A DNA stretch of 64,000 nucleotides from Symbiodinium natans (lineage: Eukaryota > Sar > Dinophyceae > Suessiales > Symbiodiniaceae). The stretch's first letter is position 1, and every line of letters begins with the position of its first letter. Position numbers and translations under genes: made by a program. The stretch lies in contig CAJNDS010001413.1 of assembly GCA_905221605.1 (NCBI GenBank), positions 501,501 to 565,500 on the forward strand. The letters are read 5' to 3'. Below the pieces are notes generated by a model. The model ran no database searches, was not told where the DNA came from, and saw only the letters and a program-made list of their open reading frames with translations. Below, one piece after another: positions 1 to 6,830 of this stretch.

Positions 1-442
1 GGGTGTATACAGTAAGTACAAACCATACACAAACAAGCATAAAACTGATCGAGCAGTGGAAATAAAGTTGTGCAAAAAGGCAAGCACTAAAACAACAAGC
101 AAATGTTTTGTTCACTGCAACATTTTGAGTGTTGTTTCCTTTGAACAATAAAGCTCTATCTTCTCCAGGTATTCGAAGAACGATACTTATTGTTCAAAAT
201 CGTGCTTGTCTTGAAATGTCATGTCGTGTTCGAACACATCAAGCATGACACTCTCTCCACTAAGCAACATGCATTCTGCTCACATCACTCGCTCACGTTC
301 GAATCTTTTCACGTGGTGGGGAAACAGTACCGAGCACGGCTGGTTGGATCTCGATCCCTCCTGTAAGACCCAAGACTGTTGTTGAGTCTCGAAAAGTCCT
401 GTGAGACACAGGGCTCCTTTCCCCAGTCACCTGAGCCGTGTG
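1..442. other. 3' non-coding region of element E2 or its flank
   Basis: No convincing coding frame is visible. The stretch lies directly downstream, in the minus-strand sense, of the E2 RNase H stop at 443-445, so it is probably the 3' region of that element. Such elements should carry terminal repeats here, but no copy of this stretch is visible elsewhere in the window, so E2's own repeats cannot be defined. The only clear structure is the inverted repeat at 140-198. Confidence 0.5.
140..198. repeat. 12-bp inverted repeat (possible hairpin)
   Basis: TTTGAACAATAA at 140-151 is the exact reverse complement of TTATTGTTCAAA at 187-198, with a 35-nt spacer. It lies in the presumed 3' region of E2. 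It could fold as a hairpin in RNA or serve as a binding site; no function is known. Confidence 0.6.
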
Positions 443-618
443 TCAAACCTTCAGTTTCGAGGCTCTCTTCACAATCGCCGAAACGATCCTGCTCGCTTCT
501 GGCGATTCGTCCTTGAATCCTAACTTCCTAACCAAATCAAGTTGGAACCTTGAAGGTTGATCTGCAAGATTCGCTGGGGAGGCAACCCTTGCATACCACG
601 GTAAAAATCCGTGAACAT
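443..618 (-). pseudogene. C-terminal part of E2 RNase H, separated by E1
   Basis: The minus strand from 618 down to the TGA at 443-445 reads through a tryptophan-tyrosine, then ARVASPANLADQPSR and about 40 further residues. This is the distal RNase H signature (compare CRVPSASNIADPPSR in E1), including the last catalytic Asp. No start codon is needed, because this is the continuation of the E2 RT-RNase H frame that stops artificially at 9629. Joining base 9631 to base 618 keeps the frame and puts the missing RNase H end in its expected place. It is non-functional as it stands because 9 kb of E1 separate it from the rest of its gene. Confidence 0.85.
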
Positions 619-905
619 TTATTTTCGGTATACTTGGGAAGGCACACCAGAATTTAGATCGCCAAGTTGTCGATCAACTAAAAACACGGAAGTGATTAGA
701 TAAAACATCACATCCCCCAACAAAAGAGTGAGAGACAAGAACATGAAATGAAAGCATGCAATCACTCGGACAACCCTTCTCTTTTTTTACACAGACGGGG
801 GCGTGGCACGGTGAAGAGTGCTTGCATATAGCAAGAGAAAGTGGGCAATCCCAAAATCTCTGCTGCCCGAGAGCGCAGTCGCTCGAGTTGCCACCTACAC
901 CCCCA
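619..905 (-). repeat. E1 terminal repeat B2 (3' end)
   Basis: A 287-bp direct copy of 1086-1372 at a constant offset of 467, with no difference seen by eye. It forms the 3' end of E1 in the minus-strand sense and borders the E2 RNase H remnant at 618. Confidence 0.92.
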
Positions 906-924
906 ATCAGGGAGGGCGGGCGGG

Positions 925-1085
925 ACAAAATTTTGATCCTCTGAGCTGCACACAGCCACACTGCGACGGAGAGATCAAAATTCACATGGTGAACAAATCA
1001 ATCATGTTCATGAAAATTCATGCACCCATGAATTGCAAAAGTATAAATGAAAATAAGGTGCTGTCTCGCTTGCGAGAAGGCGCTC
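925..1085 (-). repeat. E1 repeat A2
   Basis: Matches A1 at 9422-9630 but lacks A1's spliced-leader-containing duplication. A single-base change and a one-base indel were noticed. Near its end is the small palindrome TCTCGCTTGCGAGA (1064-1077), 8 bp from the A2/B1 border, mirroring 9609-9622 at the outer tip of A1. The 19 bp between A2 and B2 (906-924) are GC-rich. Confidence 0.88.
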
Positions 1086-1372
1086 TTATTTTCGGTATAC
1101 TTGGGAAGGCACACCAGAATTTAGATCGCCAAGTTGTCGATCAACTAAAAACACGGAAGTGATTAGATAAAACATCACATCCCCCAACAAAAGAGTGAGA
1201 GACAAGAACATGAAATGAAAGCATGCAATCACTCGGACAACCCTTCTCTTTTTTTACACAGACGGGGGCGTGGCACGGTGAAGAGTGCTTGCATATAGCA
1301 AGAGAAAGTGGGCAATCCCAAAATCTCTGCTGCCCGAGAGCGCAGTCGCTCGAGTTGCCACCTACACCCCCA
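1086..1372 (-). repeat. E1 repeat B1
   Basis: First copy of the 287-bp B repeat, lying 6 bp beyond the RT-RNase H stop codon at 1379-1381. It is followed directly by A2. See B2 for the pair. Confidence 0.92.
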
Positions 1373-1378
1373 TCCAGG

Positions 1379-3508
1379 CTACGAGAGCATACTGCAGACT
1401 CGACCCCTCAAGCTAAGGTACGCGCGCCGCACCTGATCGCAGGGCAGCTTGAAGGTTTCGGGTAAGGCATCGCAGGACATACTGCGTGAAGGCGGATCGG
1501 CAATGTTGGATGCTGAGGGAACACGACAGAACCAGGGCATGATCATGTCGGTCTCACAAACAGTCGCACACACGTGGCAAATCCTGGTGACTGACATGGA
1601 TTTGGAGTAACCCTTGACCAAGGCGAACTTGGCGCCTTCGTTGTCATTGAAAGCTACCACGTTGGTGCTCCGTAGATGGCCCCTCCACAGTTGGATGCCA
1701 AGTAAGGTCGCCATTGTCTCGAGTTCGCCAATCCCGGTGCGGGCTGTGTGGGAAATGAGCGGCTGGATGTCATCAGCTGACAAAGGAAGGCAATAACACG
1801 ACTTCACCGAACCTAGGGAAGACACCAGCACCCCGCCTAAACCACCATCACCAGCGTCGTGGAAACATGCATCGGTGAAAAGGAACCACGTGTCCTTGGC
1901 AGTTGGTAACACACGCCGGGGAGAGCCCTCAACGATTCTTTGTCTCAAGTACTTCAGAGCACGGCTCAAGTCATCAGCAATGCGCGTCTTGAAAGGAATC
2001 GCATGGGTATGCGCAGACAGCAACTTCAAAGCAAATTTCCCCGAGTGACCGAGGACCTGTGCATCAGCGAAGGCCAGCTTGCCGCGCATCTCGAGCGATT
2101 GAGAATGATTGAGGGTCCCCCTTGCAAGTGCTTCGCTAACTAGGCTGTCTAGAGCATCTTTCCTTCTGAGGGTATTGTCCACAATGACCACACCGGAACA
2201 TGTCTCGGAAAGATCAAAGGCCACCCCGAGGGCTTCAACCCGGTCACTAAAAACGTCAGCTTTTGGACCGACCTCATCATACTGCCAGCCCAATAGGCGA
2301 AACAGCATCGCCATGGTCGTGTCGGTGTTGGCAGCAAGAGCGCATGTTGACGCAGAGATGAAGTCGTCGTAATAGGACGTCAGCGGCACAAGCAAGCACC
2401 GGAGTGCGATCCACTGGATGCACCTCGAGCACCTAATGAAACCATTGACTGATGCACGCGACCCAAATGGTAGGCAAGGCTGGTGAAATAGGTATGATTT
2501 CCCATCCTTTGGGCAGAACACCGCCACTATGGCAAAGCGTGACGACTCCCTCGACACACATAGCTGTCGATATGCGGATGTCAAGTCGTAAGACCTACCT
2601 AGGAGAGCACCTGACCTCCCCTTGCGCAACAAGCCGTTCGAGAGTTTGCTGAACATGGCGGCTGCCACGTCAGCAGTGTCCACGGTTGGCTGCTCAAGTG
2701 TGGTTACGCTGACGCCAGATCGAGAGTAGTCGTCGATCGGGCGCACTTTGCCATTCTGCAACAAAGGAAAGCGGGGTGATGCTATCTCCCCCGGGCCTAA
2801 GTCAGACCACTCGAGCGGTCCCTGCAACCATCCTTGTTCGACCTCCAGCAGGGTCTTCTCCCAAAGCTTCTCATCGAGCTCCGGATCGCCACAAGAACGC
2901 AAACTTGCACGCAAGGCATCATTGGCACGACACGCATTGGCACTAAGGGCCTCAGGCTCAAGAGAAGCAGGGGTGACCTTGCCAGGCAGCACACCAGAAG
3001 GCGGCGCAACTCCCACTAAGTCAAAACCATGGTGCATGTCCCTAGCTAGTGTGCAATCGCCGTACCCTTCCGATAAAAGGATCTCATCAAGCAGTTGCAG
3101 CCTCTTTCGTCCAAGGATAGCGCGCATTGCAGGATCTTGGATGTGCCAATCAGGATCAGGGTTCTCCTGGATGGCCTTGGCACGAGCCGTCCAATGCGCA
3201 AGCCATGCCGCACGCTTAGTGACAACTGAAGCCTCAGGCATGACAAGCAACGCGTCGACACACTCCTCCATGGCTTGGGGCAAGCTAGCAGCTACCATAG
3301 AGGCTCCTCGGATGCCCCACCTGCACGGCCTTGCGGACGAACTCGGCTTCAGAGTGGTAAACACCGAAGGTGTACAAGTGGGAATTGCATGCAGCCGCAG
3401 AAGCACAAGGTAGCTTAGAGCGCACGGGACCAGAGTCGGCGACATTTTCCAAGCGTTGCTTGACAGGTGCATCGTGGACTGGAGGCACAGTAGGGGACGG
3501 CGTGTCAA
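1379..3508 (-). CDS. E1 reverse transcriptase - RNase H
   Basis: Copies element RNA into DNA and degrades the RNA strand. In the 709-residue open frame, the RT palm shows YDLTSAYRQ (Asp308), LPFGS (346-350) and YYDDF (Asp381-Asp382), the DIRS-type form of the YxDD box. RNase H shows FTDACF (Asp546), GELE (Glu595), NDNE (Asp622) and SNIADPPSR (Asp671). The frame begins with TTG rather than ATG, and its first ~67 residues overlap the dioxygenase-like frame and look like out-of-frame translation. Sense sequence probably starts near 3305. The conserved pre-RT stretch ending VQVGHPR lies in the other frame, so either a +1 shift or a mutation separates them. The catalytic residues are intact. The stop is TAG at 1379-1381. 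Confidence 0.88.
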   Translation of the reverse strand: MTRRPLLCLQSTMHLSSNAWKMSPTLVPCALSYLVLLRLHAIPTCTPSVFTTLKPSSSARPCRWGIRGASMVAASLPQAMEECVDALLVMPEASVVTKRAAWLAHWTARAKAIQENPDPDWHIQDPAMRAILGRKRLQLLDEILLSEGYGDCTLARDMHHGFDLVGVAPPSGVLPGKVTPASLEPEALSANACRANDALRASLRSCGDPELDEKLWEKTLLEVEQGWLQGPLEWSDLGPGEIASPRFPLLQNGKVRPIDDYSRSGVSVTTLEQPTVDTADVAAAMFSKLSNGLLRKGRSGALLGRSYDLTSAYRQLCVSRESSRFAIVAVFCPKDGKSYLFHQPCLPFGSRASVNGFIRCSRCIQWIALRCLLVPLTSYYDDFISASTCALAANTDTTMAMLFRLLGWQYDEVGPKADVFSDRVEALGVAFDLSETCSGVVIVDNTLRRKDALDSLVSEALARGTLNHSQSLEMRGKLAFADAQVLGHSGKFALKLLSAHTHAIPFKTRIADDLSRALKYLRQRIVEGSPRRVLPTAKDTWFLFTDACFHDAGDGGLGGVLVSSLGSVKSCYCLPLSADDIQPLISHTARTGIGELETMATLLGIQLWRGHLRSTNVVAFNDNEGAKFALVKGYSKSMSVTRICHVCATVCETDMIMPWFCRVPSASNIADPPSRSMSCDALPETFKLPCDQVRRAYLSLRGRVCSMLS

Positions 3509-4388
3509 CCCACGGCAACGGAAAGCCTAAGCTAAGCAGATAACGAACCTCTTTGGCACTGAGGGCACAACCCCTTTGCGGTGTGTAGCCAATCACCACG
3601 ACTCTTTGTCCATGCCACGGCATGACGCAATGAAACTTTCTCGCATCAAAGCGCACCGGGGCACTTGCAATGTCGTGCAACACCCCCGGCAGCTTACCTG
3701 ATGGCGTGTGCTTGTGAACTTTGCCCGCCGGGTCGTGAGCCCACACAAACCCTTCCGAAAAGTCCGAAAGTGCAACCCCATAGTTGAGTGTACCCTCTTG
3801 ATTGCACATATCTTTGTGCATGCCCTGCAACATATCGCAAAAGATAGCAACACATGAAAACCTGGCATCGGGGATCTGATGCCTGAGGAACCGGACCAGT
3901 GCTCGGGTGAACACAGGGAACATGGAAGCATTCTTTCGGACGCCGACACAGCCTCCCATGGCATAAGCACCTGATGACCAAGATTTTTCGCTCGCGCGAA
4001 TCCCGGCCATGCGTTTAGAGGGGTCAGCATCATGCAAAGCAAATATGCTCAAGAGCTCCTCCCGTGTGGGCACATCGCCCAGACGGCTGGCAGCCAGCTC
4101 AGCTTCATGCGAGAAAACATCCTGATTTGTGTCCACACACGATGCAGCACTCACCTTCTGTGGGTTAGGGCGCCCGGTCTCAGAACTCGTGACCATGGGC
4201 AGCTTAGAGAGCTTAGGGGAAGAGGAGTGGGCCGCGGACGTCGAGGCCGTAGTTAACTTAGGGTGAGGAAGGGAAGGTCCACAGAAGGGAGAATCAGATC
4301 CCCCCACTGCTGCACTTGCTCCTTGCATCCTTCCCCCGTTGAGAACCAGGGAGTAAGTGCTTGGATCCGGCAGGCACGCACACGTCAC
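3285..4388 (-). CDS. E1 2-oxoglutarate/Fe(II) dioxygenase-like domain
   Basis: The 367-residue open frame contains a plausible 2OG-Fe(II) oxygenase core at about residues 165-275: MHKD (His191, Asp193) as the HxD iron ligands, FDARKFH (His253) as the distal ligand, and QRVVV (Arg262) nine residues later as the 2-oxoglutarate anchor, followed by GYTP. This is the HxD...H...R order of prolyl-hydroxylase-like folds. Substrate is unknown; nucleic acid or protein are both possible. The first ~110 residues are low-complexity. The last ~35 residues belong to the pre-RT linker also seen in E2. The frame starts with GTG, overlaps the methyltransferase-like frame by 95 nt and the RT frame by over 200 nt, so it is probably part of a polyprotein reached by frame changes. 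E2 lacks this module. Confidence 0.65.
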   Translation of the reverse strand: MTCACLPDPSTYSLVLNGGRMQGASAAVGGSDSPFCGPSLPHPKLTTASTSAAHSSSPKLSKLPMVTSSETGRPNPQKVSAASCVDTNQDVFSHEAELAASRLGDVPTREELLSIFALHDADPSKRMAGIRASEKSWSSGAYAMGGCVGVRKNASMFPVFTRALVRFLRHQIPDARFSCVAIFCDMLQGMHKDMCNQEGTLNYGVALSDFSEGFVWAHDPAGKVHKHTPSGKLPGVLHDIASAPVRFDARKFHCVMPWHGQRVVVIGYTPQRGCALSAKEVRYLLSLGFPLPWVDTPSPTVPPVHDAPVKQRLENVADSGPVRSKLPCASAAACNSHLYTFGVYHSEAEFVRKAVQVGHPRSLYGSC

Positions 4389-5316
4389 CCACGACCAGCT
4401 CGTGCTTCAGTTTGCCGTCCTGAAGAGGGGGCAGCTCCGGGAGGCGAACATTGGCAATGCACTTAAACTCAGGCACCAGGCAAAGATGCGAACGTCGGGG
4501 CTGCAAGCGAGTGGGGCCGGGAGCGAGGGGCGGGAACCGCAAGAACCCGAGAATGGCAGTCCCCACAGCATCATAAAAGGCAGCAACAACCTCTGGAGGC
4601 ACACGATTGGTGGTTGTGGCAGTGGACACATGCACATGCTGACATGGAATAGCCAAATGACGGAATGCTTCCGGATGACGAGTGGCCAACCTGACAGGCG
4701 AGCGGTGCATATGGCCAAACTGGCACATGTTGACAGTAAGGGACGGCAGGGAGCTGGCCCACTCATCTTGCCAAAACAGAGATCGCTCACGACACTCAAG
4801 GGACCAAGGGGTAGAGGTGTCGTCGCAGTGTTTAATGAGTTGGCGGGTCAAAGACAACACAGCGGAGGCATCATCACCCAAAGGGCTTAAGTGGGCTTTG
4901 TGTGCAATCGGGAAGACAGTAGATGGACACCGAATGTGCACCCACAAGCACAGTTCCTCACGTGCCCATGAGGCACACAGCGCAAGCCCTGCAGGGCTCA
5001 AGAGATCGGCATGAACGATCGGGGCACGTGATGTGGCAGAACACCCGTAACCCACCCCAAAGGAACAAGGCAAAGCACGACGCACTGCAGCCGTGAATTG
5101 GGCATGTTTAGCAAAGACCTCAAGGCAAAAACCCCGCGGAGTCTCACCCACACATTGCGTGACGGGTTTAACAAGCCGAGGCACCTGGCTTTGCACATCA
5201 AAATCAACAGGCAACGAAGCACGATCAACGGCAGAACAAGGAAAATTGACATCATCGGTGGACGATGTAGGAACAGCGACAGCCACAAGGTCGCCTGTGC
5301 ACAGGTCTGCTGATAG
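4294..5316 (-). CDS. E1 DNA cytosine methyltransferase-like domain, catalytic motifs altered
   Basis: The frame is the direct continuation of Gag past its TGA, and its only early start is GTG at 5286. Numbered from that codon, LEVFAKHAQFTAAVRR (55-70) resembles the AdoMet-binding motif I of C5-type methyltransferases. HIRCPST (117-123) sits where PPC is expected, and SLECRERSLFW (162-172) where an ENPxxSxxW-type motif is expected. A distal block with CQFGH, HRSPVRLAT and a phenylalanine-histidine stretch (188-215) matches the layout of these domains. The PPC cysteine is not aligned, so catalysis is doubtful; a degenerate or structural role is possible. E2 has a counterpart at the same place, with different substitutions. 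The assignment rests on motif order only. Confidence 0.6.
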   Translation of the reverse strand, partial: LSADLCTGDLVAVAVPTSSTDDVNFPCSAVDRASLPVDFDVQSQVPRLVKPVTQCVGETPRGFCLEVFAKHAQFTAAVRRALPCSFGVGYGCSATSRAPIVHADLLSPAGLALCASWAREELCLWVHIRCPSTVFPIAHKAHLSPLGDDASAVLSLTRQLIKHCDDTSTPWSLECRERSLFWQDEWASSLPSLTVNMCQFGHMHRSPVRLATRHPEAFRHLAIPCQHVHVSTATTTNRVPPEVVAAFYDAVGTAILGFLRFPPLAPGPTRLQPRRSHLCLVPEFKCIANVRLPELPPLQDGKLKHELVVGDVCVPAGSKHLLPGSQRGKDARSKCSSGGI

Positions 5317-5319
5317 TCA
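5314..5319 (-). promoter_or_regulatory. Gag stop with TGA-CTA readthrough context (E1)
   Basis: The Gag frame ends with TGA (5317-5319) followed by CTA (5314-5316), and the same frame stays open for over 330 codons with no ATG near its start. UGA-CUA is the best-known leaky stop context in eukaryotes. E2 shows the identical hexamer at the equivalent junction. Confidence 0.6.
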
Positions 5320-6534
5320 CTCAGCAGAAGTAGCAACGTCAGCAGCTTCATTGGCTTTCGGGCACAGGGAGAAGGGGTGCTTGCCATAGCAATTGGGTCT
5401 GCAACACACATGCTCGAACTTGCAAGCTTTGCCCTTTTTGCACTTGCCCAAGTTATAGTTGAAACAAATCGGCTTATTCTTGGGAGTCCTGCTATGGCAA
5501 CCCTGAAGCTCCTTGGGCACGGGATCGCGAGTGGTCTTGGCCTTCTTCTTGTCGCCACCTTCATCGCCATCGCCCGAATGCTTGCGCTTGTCTCCCTTGC
5601 CTTTGCCTTTGCCCTTGCCCTTCTCCGGTGTCGGCAGCAAGAAGTACATGATCTCAGTGTTGCCCGGCAAATTGCGAAACTCTGCATCCAGTGGCAGCGA
5701 GCCATCGGCGAGGGCTTTCAGCCTTCCATTGGCTCTCCGGGCCAACTCGACGAAGACCTGGCGATCTGCACGAAGGACCTGGGCACGAGAGACCCGGGAG
5801 AAGTTTGGAGGTGGATCCTGGTTCATCACATCGAACAGCCGCTCGATCCACTTCTGCATCACATCAAAGCTGGCGAGGCCCACTAGATCCATGGCCAAAG
5901 CGCGCCTCATGAAACTCAGGTAAAGTTCGTGATCTGAGGTGATGTTCATTGTATTGGTGATTTCCTCATCCTTCACGATGAGGCCCGACTTGCTTGCATC
6001 CAGCTGCACAGACTTCGGTGCCTTGCTGCCGGCCAACTCCTGATCCCGGGTGATGCATTCATCAGGTGGGACAAAGCGAAGCTCTTCGGTCTCTCTCATG
6101 TGAGCAAAACGATCGTAGAGGCTGTGCGCGCATTGCCATGCACCTTTGGCCAGAGGCAGTCCCTTCAAGCGAGCTGCTTGCTGCTCTATCCGCAGAGCAC
6201 GTTCTGCAGCCGGCAGCCTGCGTGGAGCATCTTCACCAACCTGCACCGAACTCCGAAGCTCGGCGATGCAAAGTGTCTGAGCTTCAAAGACCAAGCGCTT
6301 AAGTGCTGCATTGTCGCCCGAAGAGAGAGCAACACCGGGTCGAAGTTTGCCGGCAAAGTCCTCGATGTTGGTGTCAGTCGCGGGCGTGCCCGGTAAGCTG
6401 ACTGCATAGGAGACCTTGGACAAGGTGTCAACTTGCGCAGCGATCATCGCCTTGGTCCATTCATCAGAGAGGCCGACCTTTTCACATTGCTTCTCCAAAG
6501 CAGGCGTCGATGCCAACACGGAAGTGGCCGCCAT
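5317..6534 (-). CDS. E1 Gag-like protein with CCCH zinc finger
   Basis: The ATG at 6534 is preferred; the frame runs 6 codons further to a TTG. The ~405-residue protein has a helical N-terminal region, a middle block (RVSRAQVLRADRQVF, then SLPLDAEF) shared with E2 Gag, a Lys/Gly-rich basic stretch, and a C-terminal C-x7-C-x5-C-x3-H finger starting at CFNYNLGKC, followed by a second Cys/His cluster. This suggests an RNA-binding nucleocapsid role. It lies ~300 bp downstream of the YR gene and ends at a TGA that may be read through into the methyltransferase-like domain. The lack of a CCHC knuckle separates it from copia Gag. Confidence 0.75.
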   Translation of the reverse strand: MAATSVLASTPALEKQCEKVGLSDEWTKAMIAAQVDTLSKVSYAVSLPGTPATDTNIEDFAGKLRPGVALSSGDNAALKRLVFEAQTLCIAELRSSVQVGEDAPRRLPAAERALRIEQQAARLKGLPLAKGAWQCAHSLYDRFAHMRETEELRFVPPDECITRDQELAGSKAPKSVQLDASKSGLIVKDEEITNTMNITSDHELYLSFMRRALAMDLVGLASFDVMQKWIERLFDVMNQDPPPNFSRVSRAQVLRADRQVFVELARRANGRLKALADGSLPLDAEFRNLPGNTEIMYFLLPTPEKGKGKGKGKGDKRKHSGDGDEGGDKKKAKTTRDPVPKELQGCHSRTPKNKPICFNYNLGKCKKGKACKFEHVCCRPNCYGKHPFSLCPKANEAADVATSAE

Positions 6535-6830
6535 GTTGCTGTCTTGAGGCAAAATGCCTTATGAAGATGCACGCTGAGCAAGCATTCCATCCAGTTGGTT
6601 TGTATCAGTTCATAACAGGCAGCACAAGTGTGATGCGTTCCTAAACCAAATCCACAAACCCCACTGTCAAGACTCGGCTGCACACCACCACACACGAGTG
6701 CACTCAAAGTGGACGGCATATATCAAATCCAAGCACGATCAAATGCAAGCGACTCGCACACGAGTTTCTTTAGCTGCGTTCAGCCACGTTCAGAAAACAA
6801 AATTGCATCGGCTCCCCTCGTTCCACACCA

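Noticed and set aside
2748-3413. 221-codon plus-strand frame opposite E1 RT
   Set aside because: Shadow of the minus-strand RT coding sequence; no domain.
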